The notes beneath the pieces were generated by a model. That model did no database searches and was not told the origin of the DNA. It worked only from the letters and a program-made list of their open reading frames with translations. A stretch of DNA of 64,000 bases from Ostrinia nubilalis (taxonomy: Eukaryota > Arthropoda > Insecta > Lepidoptera > Crambidae): the NCBI RefSeq assembly GCF_963855985.1, contig NC_087104.1, positions 7,378,001 to 7,442,000 on the forward strand. Reading direction: 5' to 3'. Position 1 is the first letter of the stretch, and every line of letters starts with the position of its first letter. This document shows positions 32,161-45,803 of the stretch, piece by piece. The position numbers and the translations under genes are program-made.

Positions 32161-34094
32161 TAAAGTCTAAAAGTATTTATTTCTAAAAGATTAATATCTC
32201 TTTAATCTTTTAACCTTTTGGTTAGATTTCGATTTACAGACAGCTGTGCGGTGGGCGTTGGTTACAAATTCCCATGTGCTATCAACTAGAGTACGTTGGT
32301 GCCACCTCCGCCTACTAAACCGACTTTCGTGGGTTCAAATCTCTAACCACGCGAAGGTTTGAGAACAGTATTTCTATACGGTTTTCGTATTAGAAGTAAT
32401 ACGTTTTGATTTATCATGTGCCATGACAGGAACACTTTTTAAAGGACCTTTGACATTTTACTAAGTGCACCAAACCCGCTGTTTCCTCAGTATTTTACTC
32501 CACTGAAAATCGTTTTTACTGCTCAAGCACGGGTCCCTAAAGCATAATAAGCCTACGGCCGTGAGTTCCCAACACGCAACAACTCCTGAATCATCCAACC
32601 TCTAGATTAACGGACAAAAACTTCCCTAGTTCCCGCCAGTTAGCTTCAGCAACTTCCATTTACGTTCTCTCTAGTTATTTCTTGCTCGCATCACGTATAA
32701 GTTTGCCTGTTTGTTAGTTACGTCCTGATTTTGATTTACAGCTCAAGTAGGAAACTTTGCCTTTATACACATAATTGATTGAAGACTCAGATGGCAAATG
32801 ATTAGTGAAAGCCGTATCTGAATAAGGTAGTACTTAGCTTTAGCGTGATTTTCTTTATGGTAATAAATCTGAATGGCCCAGACACGATGCGCAAGTCAAT
32901 AAATAAAGATTAGGAATTTAGGACCCCCATAGACCTATTATGGCTTTCGTTTTGCTAGCCCATTTAAAATAATCAGATTCACAAATTCCGGCGCGTTGTT
33001 ACAAACGTTCCTTTTTAACAGAAACAAAACGCGAAGTCTAATTAATGCCTCCATTATTTACTTCACACAAATAAATGGCGTGTGGAAAACAAAAAAAAAT
33101 ATTTGACGATTTATTAGCGTAAAAGTAAATATTTAAATAGTTAATCCGAGCTTGCTAAACATTATAGGCGGCGCCACGTGTCGGCAACGGATATGGACAT
33201 GGGCGTTTGATCACGTTCGCCCGCTTATTCTATCCGCGAACGTAGATCTTCATATCAATGTCTTGATCTATCTACCAGGAAATATGTATAAATGGTATAA
33301 CAAAACGCCGATAACTAAGTTTTATTGTTATAATAGGTAAGTACCAAATTATTTAAAAAAATACAGTTTGTCCCAAAGATGGCACGTCTGACTGCCATGG
33401 AAGACCTTAGCTAAACTATGCGATATTTACTAGAAGCATGGTATGCTTATTTGAGAGGTTTGTAGTTGCTGAGACGCTTCTGTGTCAGTCAGGTGTGCCA
33501 TTTTTGGAACATCCTTTATTCGTCTTAACAAAGAATAAAAATATGTCTGTTCCAATTTAGACATGGAGTTCTCCAGGGTATGTAAACAAAAACCCCAAAA
33601 AACTCGTGCCCCTTCCTATGAAATAATGGAAAACGATACAGCCGTTGAACCGATGAAAGTCCCCGCGGACTTATCATAAGAACCTAAATAAAAATGAGTC
33701 TTGGCGACTTATTGTGGAACATCGAACTGTACCTCGTTTGCTAATTGGCTTTATTGGCAAGTCTGTATTAACAAAATGCGAAAGGAGGAATAGAATTGTT
33801 ATTTCAAGTTGTTTTGTAACGATAAAAAAGCAAATCTGTGTAACAAACTTTCCATTGAACGTCAAAAATGTAATATTTACGTCATACATCGTAATTAATA
33901 AAGTATTAATTGTAATTAGACTTTTTGTCAGTTTAATTAGGTCGTAAATTAAATTGATATCTACTAAACTAGCTTACCCAGATAGAAAATAGCTCTGGAT
34001 AATACAGGGATAAAGACTATTAAAGAGTACCTTAGCTGAGCTGAGCCTAATTACAGTGATGGATAACGGTTAGTGAAATTCTTGAATAATAACA
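32161..34094. other. 1.9-kb stretch without recognised genes
   Basis: AT-rich non-coding DNA. A B-box-like GGGTTCAAATCTC near 32331 is the only RNA-polymerase-III-like signal, and no tRNA fold accompanies it. Confidence 0.4.
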
Positions 34095-34158
34095 ATTTTG
34101 ATTAATTTTGCTATACATTCTCAACTCATTGAGAATGTATAGCAAAATTAATCAAAAT
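34095..34158. repeat. Perfect 30-bp hairpin, 4-base loop
   Basis: Bases 34095-34124 (starting ATTTTGATTAATTTTGC) are the exact complement of 34129-34158, with only CTCA between. Pairing stops sharply at both outer sides. It is AT-rich, with no flanking transposon ends. Confidence 0.9.
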
Positions 34159-35103
34159 ACTCCTCTACTCGTAGAGGCCAGACCAATCCTCAAAACAGAG
34201 GATAAGGGTAGCTTGACATTGATACGCCGCGGCGGGTCGCCTGCGGCCCGCGCTATCCTACAGCAGATAAGCAAACTGCGTGCCATATTGCTATAAATAA
34301 GTCAGATAAACTACGAATAGGTGTATTAAATTACGAATTAAAAGTGCCTAGAGATTACCAGCATATTTATGTAAATTTATTCTAACTGCACAACAGATAA
34401 TAACTGAAAAAAGAATATTTAATAACACAACTAACCAGTTAAATGGCTATTTTCCCAATACATATTTTGAATAATTTATTAAATTATACGATGATCTATT
34501 TCTAAACTCATCAAAATATTCGTTAATTATGATTTATGGCTTGCTTGAACTTTTTAACTTGAAATTGTTCCACTAATGACTCTTCTAAAGCCAAGTCACG
34601 TAGAGATAGAGGTTTAGTAACTCGTGCTACTGGACGGATTCTTTATTATTTCCTGCCCATAAATAGGATGGGACTAAAAACTAGAAATTGTTTTTATTTG
34701 CAAGGGTTTGGTCCTTAGTCCGCCCGTTGCTCGTTAAGAACGTTTTCTTCCATTTAAGGTTAGGCCGGCATCTGTGCACTTGGACAAATAAGGCATCAAG
34801 ACCCATTAGGCTTTACCGTATGTATGACTTATAATTTCACGTACCACCAACATATCCGTCCGTTGCATTTTGTATTAGAATTAGATAACTATTCAATACG
34901 GCACATAGTCTTCCTGTGTGAGTAATTGTGAATAAATTAACGGGTGTGACTAATAAGTCTATTTTAAGTTACAATGCAAGTTCTTGATTTAACTGGACGC
35001 GAGCTTATTTTAAATGCCGATCCTGCGGCAGAGTCGGTTGCAGCGGGTGAGTCAGGCGTTATTTTAAGCTCTTTGATGCTCTGACGCCGGGCCGTAACGT
35101 TAA
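34159..35103. other. Non-coding stretch
   Basis: A G+C-rich self-complementary patch at about 34225-34255 (CCGCGGCGGGTCGCC / GGCCCGCG) stands out from the AT-rich background. No gene is seen. Confidence 0.4.
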
Positions 35104-35277
35104 AAGCCAATGTACACGATGCGTTGCAGCGGCGGTGCGACAGCGTGGCGGAGCGGTGTCGCTGCGTCGTCTTACATAGAAATGTATGTTTGCGGCCATA
35201 CGATGCGGTGCGGTGCCGCGCCGTGCGATACGGCGAAATCTTTGATGTGCGGTGCAACGCATCGTGTACTTTGGCTC
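35104..35277. mobile_element. G+C-rich MITE, Harbinger-like, 174 bp
   Basis: The inverted ends AAGCCAATGTACACGATGCG and CGCATCGTGTACTTTGGCTC (one or two mismatches) are flanked by TAA on both sides (35101-35103, 35278-35280). The interior is rich in GCGGTGCG-type repeats, and both arms pair partly. The three-base TAA duplication suggests PIF/Harbinger. Overlapping short frames on both strands here are by-products of the high G+C content. Confidence 0.65.
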
Positions 35278-35280
35278 TAA

Positions 35281-38200
35281 CTGCGCTTGGAAAGTGTTAC
35301 CGCGGCTAATTCGCGCGACATTCCAGCGGTTCTGAAACAGATCAAGCCCAAGAGTCATTGGCATCCTCCAAATAACCTACTCTAATGTACTGGAGGCGGA
35401 ACGCTCTGACTCCGTTTGTATCAATTAAGCCAATTAAAGAGCATCGACAGAGTCAACGCTCGTGAAAAGTATCATAATATCGTTTAATCAATTTGATCGC
35501 GAGTAACTGAACCGAGGTCAATGACATTAGACCAGTGCTACTGGTTACATAAAGTTGCTAATGCGCACGCTACAGTTGTGCTAATTAGGTGTGGCGGCGA
35601 TGTATCGGAATTAGCAATACTTCTTACTTGGATTAGCTATAGCCAAGTACGCTGAGTAGTCGATGAAATTGAAAATCATGATGCGAACTCAATGCATTCG
35701 TTATGTTATGAATGAGTCATGCACGACTTATGATGATAGAAACGAAATAAACTGATATTAAAAGAAACATTCCATCAATTAGTTAGAGTAATGCTGCAAT
35801 ATTTAATGCACTAAACAAAAAAATATGCACAATTAATGGTCTTAATCTATTTACATGGTCGACGATCTAACTTTGATCAATATTGAGGGCAATACAACAA
35901 AGTCCATGGCAGTTATCAATAATAATTTTAATACAGAAATAAGAAAGCTAGCTCGAATGATAGATAATAACAGTTGTTTCAATGATGATTTTGTTGTTGT
36001 GAAGGAAGATACAAAGTGCTGTAATAATGAATAGCGTGCCTGGCCCGTATTTAGGTCGCCGTGATTGGTGCAATGCCCGGCTCCTAGCGAAATGCTCGCG
36101 GTACTCCTTTGTGCAGATATCAGATGTATTTTCTACCTTTGAACTGGTTTTCACATTACTATCTGATTTAGGTCACAGAACTGTTATAACAATCAAAAAG
36201 TTTTGGATAAAAGACGGTCCCAACTTTGCCCAAAAAAATGCAGAAAGATGTTAAACTCAGATAACACTTTTAAAAAAATAGATAGTATAGAATCTGCGAC
36301 TCTTTCAAGAAGAGTTAAACCAGTTTTCCATTTCAACACTGAAGATGCACGAAACAGAAGTTGCGTGAATTAAAAACAAACAAAAACCGTAATCTCCTGA
36401 AAATTTACTACCAAGTTGCTCCCCAAAAACGTAGAGGAAATTCTCTCTGAATTCCTCCAATCTCTTATATCAGCGCTTCCGTTTGTTTTGCCTAATCTGG
36501 GATTACGTTCGCGTACTGCAAAAATCTCTCTAAACGAACCAAATAGAAGCAGAAAACATTAAGTGAACGGGCGGCGGCAAATACTAATCCTGCACTGAAA
36601 AATGTCCCGGCTCAATTTGCATACAATAACCGGCTGTGAAGGCGCGCTACGTGGCTCCTTGTCTCTACGAGGGAGGAATTACACTTCCATTCTAAAGTCA
36701 CGTGACGATTTCCCACACATTGTGCACCCGAACACGAACTGAGGAAAGAATTTAATTTGTTACGAGCGAGAACGGAAATAAACGAGCGAACGTCACTCGG
36801 AAATAACCTGAAAGACGGCCCTCCAAGTTCCACATAAACGAATTTACAATCGTACTGGTATTATTAACCTAACAGCGTGAAGCGTGTGAATCGTTTCGAG
36901 TAATAGCTTAGAGCTGTGTTGGGATAATGGCATATTCTATTCGCACAACACCACCGTTTTGCGGGCTAGGCATATGGAGGTTTCTCATGTTACCATACTC
37001 CAACTGTTGTGAATTCTATCCGTTTTATGAAGTTTCATGACACACACAAATCGATGTGAAACATAACGCTGCCGCGCTGACAGGATGTAAATTGAAAAGG
37101 TTCAATAGAATAAAATTCATCATGAATGAAAATCTTAAGGGAAATTCTCGTTCAACGGTTTGCTTGAACACCCAATTATCTAAGTTGGTTTGATCAGTGT
37201 TTTGTTCACTATTGTTCCCATTGTTGTTAGCCCTAATCTGTGTTTGTTCGGGGTATTATCCATAATTCAAGGCTTTGTGAAAACAGGCTCTCCATAGTTC
37301 TTAGTCAACATTCAACTCGAAAGCTCCGTGATAATATTTGCGTTCTTTGAATTGGTATTATTGTAATATAATACTGAGAAGACTGAGACTTTAGTAATTA
37401 ATATGTTTTTCTAACAAATACAAATGTTCACTAAGAAATTGTCTTAAAATTGAAGTACTTGACGACAAAGATAAAGAATCTTAGTAAGCATTAGTTAAAA
37501 GTAAGTTGATTGATCCTTGTGAATTAATATTGTTGAACATCATTATTTTGCAACAATATTCACTTTCGCTAATGCACACGTGCCCGTGTGGTGACAGTGA
37601 TGAATTGAAGCCATATAGACAAACTGTCTTGATAAGCTTAATTTATTACGGCGTGTGTACACAATGCCGTACTAATTAGATCAACAGTGATTACCGTTCG
37701 AAAGATGAATCCAATTACCCAATAAAATTATGTCAAGCCACGGCGACTCCTTACATTCATATTAATCTAATATACGTCAATGATTTTCGTTTCTTGGCGT
37801 GTTTCAAATGAAAACATCCATTAATTAACAAATGCAAATAAGATCACAAAGCGAAACACTATCATAAGCCAACCTTTATGGAATTATTTCATTTTAAATT
37901 CAATTTCGCTTTCCAAACACTGGAGCTACATTCTACGAGCTTTATTAAATTTCTTCATTAGCTAATTTGATTTAATAATTCTGAAGATAGTCGATCGTCA
38001 ATTCATTGCATCTTTGGTAAACGTTAACTTATTAGAATATCTGGTAAATATGATGAGATTGAAGTAAACAAATACTAGTGAAGTAAGATCACGTTCCGCA
38101 AACTCTATGCTCTCACATACCTTACATTTTCAATTTACGGATTCTGTCGGGGCAGTGCGGGATCCTACATCATTGCTCAAGCAAGATCCTTGGCTCATCC

Positions 38201-39993
38201 ATTCTCTCCCGAGGGAAATCGATCGGTTACGAGAACGTTTAATCTGCTAATAGGTACAGATATCTCTAGAAACTGTTAGATTACACAGCTTGGTGTATCA
38301 CGGCTTTCATATAAAATGTACTTCATTCATTGTTTGTATTCGACTTTTGTTTCACTTTTTTGTTTTAATACGTGATTTGCTAAGTATTTCTGTTCTTCGG
38401 CTTAAGCTTAGCTTTCAACGTAAAACTTCAGTAGATCAAGCATTCCTTTAAATCTTTAATCTCTACTAATGAGATTAATAGCTCAACTTCTCTGAAACAA
38501 CGGACAAACAACACATTTCAAATGTTTTGTTTGTACCCTTTTACTAAACAAAAACCGAATGAGATTTGTTCTTGTTGGCTGGAAGTAACTAGTATTCGTT
38601 TTTACACCATCAACCATGTCCAGTTGTAACACCCAGAGGGTATTCTTTGTCAATTTAACCTCTAAAAGCTCACTCACACACTTGACATTAGGTATTTACT
38701 CGCCGTCTAAGATACATGGGGCGATGAAAATAAATAGAAAAACACGCAATTACAACTTGATGTAACTGTCAAGTGTCAACGTTGTTAATATTTGTTTGAT
38801 CCAGTTAGTTTTCAGTTTCAATTGTGTATCGTGGAAAACACTGCAGGCTTAGTTTCATTATAAAAGATAGCTGAAAGGAATGCGCAGCGCACTGAATATC
38901 ATCGGAGGCAAATGGGTTGACGAGTCGATTGTTACCGCCTATTTAATTTGTAAAAATAGGTCGCCATCAGTCGGTCGACGACCCACGCCTATTGTGTCCA
39001 CTGAAGCAAAAGCGATGAGTTAAATGTACCCTCAACTATATCAAATGTAAACAGTAGTTCAGTGGGAGACCGTGGATATTGTACACCGATAACCTTGTTG
39101 ACATATTGATGAGATGTCGGAACGAATCGCTAAGCGGTTGTGATGACAGACATGGGCCAGGGGCGGATCGCTCGCCACGATCTATTTCTGGTTGAAGACG
39201 TTGACCTGCTCCTTTGCATCGATGCAGGAGTGGTATTGTGTATTGACTTTCTCTGGATCTTCTCGGATGTAATGTATCCCGTTCTCCGTATTTTCGTTAT
39301 TGCGTGCCATATATGTCACAGTTTGTTTGGATACAAAAGCGTTTCATCCGTCAGAGGTCGGCCCGGGACCCATGTGTCTATTGTTTGGACACAATATGCT
39401 CCATCTGCAATTGTTCGTGGGGACAATTTATGGCTTCTAAGCGGGCCATATTTTTGATGGTGATTTTAGAGTTCGTTTCTATTTCGACACAGTCATATCG
39501 TGTTAGTTAATTATATTACTATTTCATTCAAACTTAACTACTTTCATTTCTAACAATGTTAATTATGCAATATTTGACGTTTACACAGCTTGTTTTAATA
39601 TTTTCATTTCATAAAACCTATAATGCTCAGATGCAGGGAGTGTGTTTGTAAAGATACGTGAACTGTATCAATAAATATGGACGTGCGAAGCTATTTTCCA
39701 GCTTTCTCATTGGATCCAAAGTTGTTTCCCCAAATCATTTCATAACCAAGTTTGAATTTGTCGGCGTTGGTGAACGAGCCGACAATGTTTGGGAAAGCCG
39801 TCAGTTTATTCTTACTTTTGAAATGTATGTAGGGCTGTGGATACTTTAATACTTACTTGACCTCATCATGTTCAGTAACTTTGCTAATGATTGTTATTTA
39901 AAAACCCGTTTTTATACAAATATTCTTATTCTTAAACATCTGACGTTTCTTATTTGCGTTTAATCTTTTCCAAAAAGAAAAATATAAACTAGG
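35281..39993. other. 4.7-kb stretch without recognised genes
   Basis: Non-coding DNA with short domain-free frames, including 75 codons at 36027 and 105 codons at 39140. Bases 36600-36840 and 39120-39460 have higher G+C content. I see no splice-flanked coding segment or terminal repeats. Confidence 0.4.
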
Positions 39994-40237
39994 CCAGTAG
40001 AATTAAACACAAAAATTGATTAAATCGGAAATAATTCCTACAAAAGATTTTTTTGCTTTAATGGCTTCATTGGTTGCCCATTAAGACTCTCCTAAGTTTT
40101 CGACTTCGACGGAGTTGTGCTTAAGTGGTGGGGGCCCCCGAAAGGGGCGTTTTTTCGGTTTTCCGGTTATACCGCGTAAAGGACTTACCCTATCGAAAAG
40201 TGGTCTTCATGACGGTTAAAGGGCACTTCATCCTGCA

Positions 40238-40558
40238 TTGAATAAGACCAAATTCATATGTTTTGGACAAACCGTTCTCGCGCTAAAGTTCGGCAAAGTA
40301 GAAAATATACGTATAATTGATGACCCTCTCCACGTCCAATGGCTTGTTACCCACATGCTTCCAAGCCTTGTAAAGGGTCGCCTTAACCAGTGTAACCCTA
40401 ACAAGGCTCACGAGTTTGATTCGCTTATCCTTGTTCGTCCCAGCCGTTCCTTAACTGCGGTTGCTGCACCTCTTCCTGGCACTCTCCTGAACGACTCTGT
40501 GTTACCTAATGTGGCTGCCCCTCTTCCTTGTACCCTCCTGTACGATTTCATTGCTTAG
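40238..40558 (+). other. Open frame in left palindrome arm, unknown, probably not a gene
   Basis: The 106-codon frame begins at TTG, not ATG, with NKTKFICFGQTVLALKFGKV near its start and VRPSRSLTAVAAPLPGTLLN in its second half, where a VAAPLPGTLL/VAAPLPCTLL motif is repeated. The mirror copy in the right arm (40867 to about 41196, minus strand) is open over the same length without frameshift. Aligning the two by eye gives about 18 amino-acid differences in the last 82 residues, most base changes altering the residue. That argues against selection on a protein. No family is recognised. Confidence 0.3.
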
Positions 40559-40619
40559 CCATATGCCTGGTCCAAGGTTCGACGCCACAAAATCAACTTC
40601 GTACGAGTGAAAATAGTTT

Positions 40620-40812
40620 AAATACTATTTCCCGTGTTTGCAACATTTTTCTTTACTGCTTCGCCTCTATTAGTCGTAGAGTGATTGTATATATCCTATA
40701 GCCTTCCTCAATGTATGAGCTATTCAACACAAAAATAATGATTTCAATCAAACTAGTAATTCTTAAGATTAGCGCGTTCAAATAAACAAACAAAAAACTC
40801 TTCAGCGTTTTA
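40620..40812 (-). repeat. Lepidopteran dispersed repeat in the palindrome spacer
   Basis: It contains TTACTGCTTCGCCTC, CGTAGAGTGATTG, AGCCTTCCTCAATG, TTAGCGCGTTCAAA and AAACAAACAAAAAACTCTTC in that order, a repeat related to the fragment at 21062-21170 and familiar from moth genomes. It lies between the two arms, so it either inserted at the centre of an existing palindrome or formed the hinge when the inverted duplication arose. Confidence 0.6.
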
Positions 40813-41421
40813 ATATGAACTTGTTGTTGTTGATTTTTGGCGTCGAACCTTAGACCAGGCATACGGCTAGGCAACGTAGTCATGCAGGAGGATACAAGGA
40901 AGAGGGGTAGCCACAGTAGGTAACACAGAGTCGTTCAGGTGAGTGCCAGGAAGAGGTGCAGCAACCGCAGTTAAGGAACGGCTGGGACGAACAAGGATAG
41001 GCGCATCAAGCTCGTAAGCCTTGATAGGGTTACACTGGTTGAGGTGGCCCTTTTCAAGACTTGGAAACCTATGGGTAACAAACCATTGGACATGGAGAGG
41101 GTCATTAATTATACGTATATTTTCTACTTTGCCGAACTTTAGCGCGAGAACGGTTTGTCCAAAACATATGAATTTGGTCTTATTTAATGCAGGATTAAGT
41201 GCCCTTCAACCGTCATGAAGACCACTTTTTGATAGGGTAAGTCCTTTACGCGGTATAACCGGAAAACCGAAAAAATGCCCCTTTCGGGGGCCCCCACCAC
41301 TTAAGCACAACTCCGTCGAAGTCGAAAACTTAGGAGAGTCTTAATGGGCAACTAATGAAGCCATTAAAACAATAAAATCTTTTGTAGGAATTATTTCCGA
41401 TTTAAAAGCTAATTCTACTGG

Positions 41422-44400
41422 ACTAAACGTAAAAGATACTCTTTGAGCGGCAAATAATACGTCTAATTGCGTAAACATCTAATTTAAGATTCGTATTTTC
41501 CTGGTACATATTAGATTTGGCAGCCCTAAAAGCGGACTGCTTTTGGTTCGGCGTTCCCGCACGAGTATTGATTTACCTCGAGGCAGAGAAATTTCTATTA
41601 TTATAATACAAAGTCTCTCCGTATTCAGAGTAATAAATCCAACTTTTTAGATATTATTATCCTTTTGTAACGCACCCCGTATGTTTCGCACATGCCCAAG
41701 GCATTTCAACAGACATCATTTCTGTTTTACCTGTCTGTTTATATGTGGAAAGGTTTTTCATCATGAACAAATTTATCTGTATTTTAATTTAATGAACTTT
41801 CTTAAACACTTGAGATACAAATACATCTAATGAGTAAATTGTAAAACAAAATAAATATTACTTGGATGGAATACTACATAACCAAGTTTACGAATACTGG
41901 GTGTCGTATTATGAAACTACCGTTACAACTCGAATTAACTCGATTGAGACTCAAGCATCGAAGATTCGAGCCTGTATTGTGTATTTAGACCACTCAGAAT
42001 TCAAAATATGAGTACATTTCAGAGGTATGTACTTACAGACGTCTGAAGTAGTAACTCGAGGCTCACATAGCTCTGAATTTACCCTGTATGTATGTTGGTA
42101 ACCAAAACCGTCATCGTGCACTAGGCGCCACACCTTCATCTACCAGCAATAGGGCTTATCAAATTCATCTGAGCCACTACTGAACTTTTACCGTCTCACC
42201 CATCAATGAGAATAATAGAATTATCTGGTGCATTAACAGTAAACTCTACTCTGTGTAATCATATTGCGTTAGGGTTGAAAGAAACCAACTATCGATGAAA
42301 TACTTGACCTAAATCCTTTTATCTCAAGTAAAAAATAAGTTCCGAAAAATTCCTTGAACTCGACTGATCCTACGAACGCAGAATTAATTAAAACTATCTC
42401 TAATTTCCGCAGCGTCATTGATCTTTGAAGCGTGAAGGAACGGTTTATTTGAACGGTTTCAAAGATTCTGGGTTGTTTTTGATTGATTATGAGGAAATTG
42501 TTTTACTAGCACATTGTTAATAATTGGAAATTCGGATCAACGAAATCGGAGCTTTCTATCGTAGTTTGATGATAGAGTTATAATTTCGTGAACTGTTGAA
42601 ATTTCCGATAGCTATATTTTAGTTGAACGTTGTCACATTGATTAGAACTAGGTGTAAACAAATGAGCTGATTTAAAAATTAATCTTATCAAAAAAATACT
42701 AATAGAATCTATCTTCGCTCTTATGTTTAAACATTATTTCCCTTTCCCTTGATGATTACTTTAAAGCCAACATATTGGAGCTAAAATAAAACAAATCAGA
42801 AGCAATTGTCATAGCAAACACAATTAATAACGACCGAGACATTCCGAATGAAGCTAAGCCAACCGTGCTCAAACGCTCACAATGCAGCTGCTCTCTCAAA
42901 TTCACAAATTGAATATTATTCTGTTAATTGGATTTCACTGGAAACTATGAATGTCTACGGATCTCCGTACCTTGTCAAACAGACAAATTAATTTTCCTTG
43001 CAAACTTTGCGAGCTGATTATTAGGCGTCTGAGATGCCTCTCTGTTTATTCAACACCTGAACGGCAATGAGCTCTTTGACATTGTAAACAACTTCGCAAC
43101 TCGCAAATTGGACGATAGCGTTCCTCCAGTTTTGATATTAGTTCCTCAAATTATTACCTAGTTACTTTAATTGATTTTGGAGATCAGTATTAAATCCCAA
43201 TCTTTTGAATACACATTTGAAACGTAAATCACATTCCCGTATCTGGCATGTTTATTAAACTTTGCCCTCACTGCATGCGACATTGATGATAATTTAAATT
43301 AACTTATTTTTATATACTTTTTTGCTTTTATAATTAACATATTACGTCGATACTGTCAGCACTGCCGTAATTGAATTATTGTTATTGGTAATGTTCGTGC
43401 ATTACTTACTAAAGATTAAACGCAATATTTTCGCGGTGACGATGATACGGCACGCATTGTTGGATCACAAAGAATAAAACACTCAAATGTGACATCATGA
43501 TTGGCTAAACATTTGTGTTTCAGTGCAACGACTTCATCTATTAGTATAATAAATAAGTATGTCTTCGTATGTCTTTTGTCTTGATAGTACTCGTAATAAA
43601 GAGCTTGCCATTCCCCTTGTGCTTCTATGGTTGATTCTGACCTGCTCAGCTCAAACCAAACATATTGTGTTACGTATTAAGAAAACAAAGAGATGTAATT
43701 TCAGTTCCAACCGCAACATTTACGACCTGTTGCACCCTGCCGTAATACTGTTTGCAAAACTTGATATTTGTACTCAGTGTTGGCTTGTCTATCAATTCCA
43801 AGACGTGTCAATTTCCAAATCTCTGGCAGTGTTTTGTTTTGCCTTCTTTTCCCTTTAATTATTCCTTATTTCGCCAGTATTGTGTCATTTATTTGTAAGC
43901 TATTCACCGTTGTAAATTTTATGCTTGTTTTGCAAATAATTCGATTTGTATACGCATGTTATTCCAAGAAATAGTTCAAAACATCAAAGGATATATTAGA
44001 GAGCACTACACGCAGTGTGACGTAGAAACAGAACGGCTAAGAGATGTGTTGTGTGTCAAATATAAGTTTTTATTCATCCATTCAATAACGCTTGCAGTGG
44101 CCGCGCTGTCATTTACTTTGATGTGTATTTCGAACAAGACACGCATTTCTTTGCAGCTTAATCATGTCATCTCAAAGTGAAATTACGAAGTCCTCACAAA
44201 AAAGTATCTTCAGACAGTGCTTGTTTGCGTTGCCTTTCAAAATTTTCGCGTCGAGATAATGAAAAGCGTTGCCTCATACGATTACACACGAAAGCCCCGG
44301 CTCGTCTGTTTCGTGTTTTCGTCTCTACATTCGCTTCAATTTGGGCCTTTTCTACTAATGATGGTGCAATTTAGGCGAGGCTATGATTGCGTGGAACATG

Positions 44401-45803
44401 GGGTCCTTCTTTTGGGCGATGACGTATTTCTTGAATAGCATGGTTACTAGTTACAGTAAATAGATTCTTGAAAATTTGTAACTTCCAAAATTAAGTCCAC
44501 CTCATTTTTAGTCATAAAACAAAACTACACAAAACGCAGCCATTGAAATAAAACAAAATCCATAATGACCGTGGCCATATTTTTTATTCGAAGGTCCGTC
44601 CCCTGAGTCGGTGCTTTGGTGTTAGTGATTGATGACACACCAAAAGTACAAAATTTAACGGCCAAACCAAACCACAAAACTAATATTATGTTATTTGCAC
44701 GACTGCATTCAACATGGTTTGGTTATCAAACAAACCAATTTAGGAACTTTTTAAAAATTTTAATACCACTTTTATTGACAATGCGTTCCAATTGGATGAA
44801 TCATCATGAGTCGCTCGGGTCAATTCATTTGACAATAAGACCATTTCTGACTTACTCGTAGCTACAAGCTGTATCTGCATACATTTTCTGATCACCCTCA
44901 GAATTGTGTGTGTAATGTCCTGGAATTTCACGGGCGCTGTCTGTCCTCGTTAGGCTATTGAAGTGAGCGACACAGGAATCCTACCAAAACCACCTTTCCA
45001 ATTTTCATTGTACAATTCACCGAAGGAAGTCATCAAGGAATATTCTCTTTGTTATTCCCGAAAGTCCTTTGTAATCGCATTGCACCTCTTCTATTCATAA
45101 GACCACTGTTATGTTAAATTGTAGCTGTACTACATCATTCTTTACTGCCCTGTCATGTCGTTCTGCCTATTGTATTTGAATAAATGGGTTCAGTGAACTC
45201 ATGATTCGAATTTCGAACGTGCATTGACGAAATTGCAAATGCAGGAAGTTTAGGCTTCCTAACTGCCTTATAACCATACCTTATAATGATCCATTGTTAA
45301 AATGACATCATTGTTGTAAACAATATCGTTGTTTGTAAGTTTCGGATTATTCGGATTTCAAAAACAATAATTTGTTATAATTTCAACATCATTCTTTAAG
45401 CTTTGATTAGTAGATTAGAATAGTACGAAACTTTCTTGACTAACTGTCGTAATATTAATTCCGTGAACTACTCTTTCAAAATCAAACATACTGTCTTGTT
45501 ACTAACTATGTATTACATATTCAAAATAACACGAGTCCAATTGATCTCAAATGCAACAAACGTCAGCTGATCTTACGTCTGAAGTCCAGATGTGCACCGA
45601 GGGGCGGGTTAGCTCGAGCACAGTAGATAAATTAAACAGTACGGAAGCTTCATACAAACGCTCGAAATCAGACTCACGCACACAGACGCACGCTTTACAC
45701 GAGCTCTAAGCGAACCTCGCAGTCCATCCGTCGCGAGTGTCGCGCGCGTTGTGTTTTTAATAATAATATTATTGCATTCGCTGTCCGCTGTATTTTTAAA
45801 AAC
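41422..45803. other. 4.4-kb stretch without recognised genes
   Basis: AT-rich DNA. Overlapping frames of 65-99 codons at 43559-44438 have no recognisable domain. From about 45590 CpG content rises towards the THAP fragment and the promoter-like region. Confidence 0.4.

Larger units (their letters stand above)
39994..41421. mobile_element. Long palindromic element with an open frame in each arm
   Basis: Left arm (39994-40597) and right arm (40829-41421) are near-complementary over about 600 bases, starting CCAGTAGAATT and ending AATTCTACTGG. Landmarks such as CGACTTCGACGGAGTTGTGC, GGGGGCCCCCGAAAGGGGC and GGACAAACCGTTCTCGCGC occur inverted in both arms. A spacer of about 230 bp is asymmetric and filled by a dispersed repeat. 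The left arm has an open frame at 40238-40558, and the right arm has its counterpart on the minus strand. No target duplication was settled. It is either a fold-back transposon or an inverted duplication. Confidence 0.75.

Noticed and set aside
34095..34158. miRNA precursor
   Set aside because: Thirty perfect pairs with a 4-base loop and no bulges is untypical of animal pre-miRNAs; a back-copied duplication is more likely.
35059..35364. Arginine-rich frames on both strands
   Set aside because: They arise from the G+C-rich interior of a MITE and are not coding.
43559..44438. Cluster of overlapping 65-99-codon frames
   Set aside because: Different frames overlap without any shared or recognisable domain and no splice structure links them.
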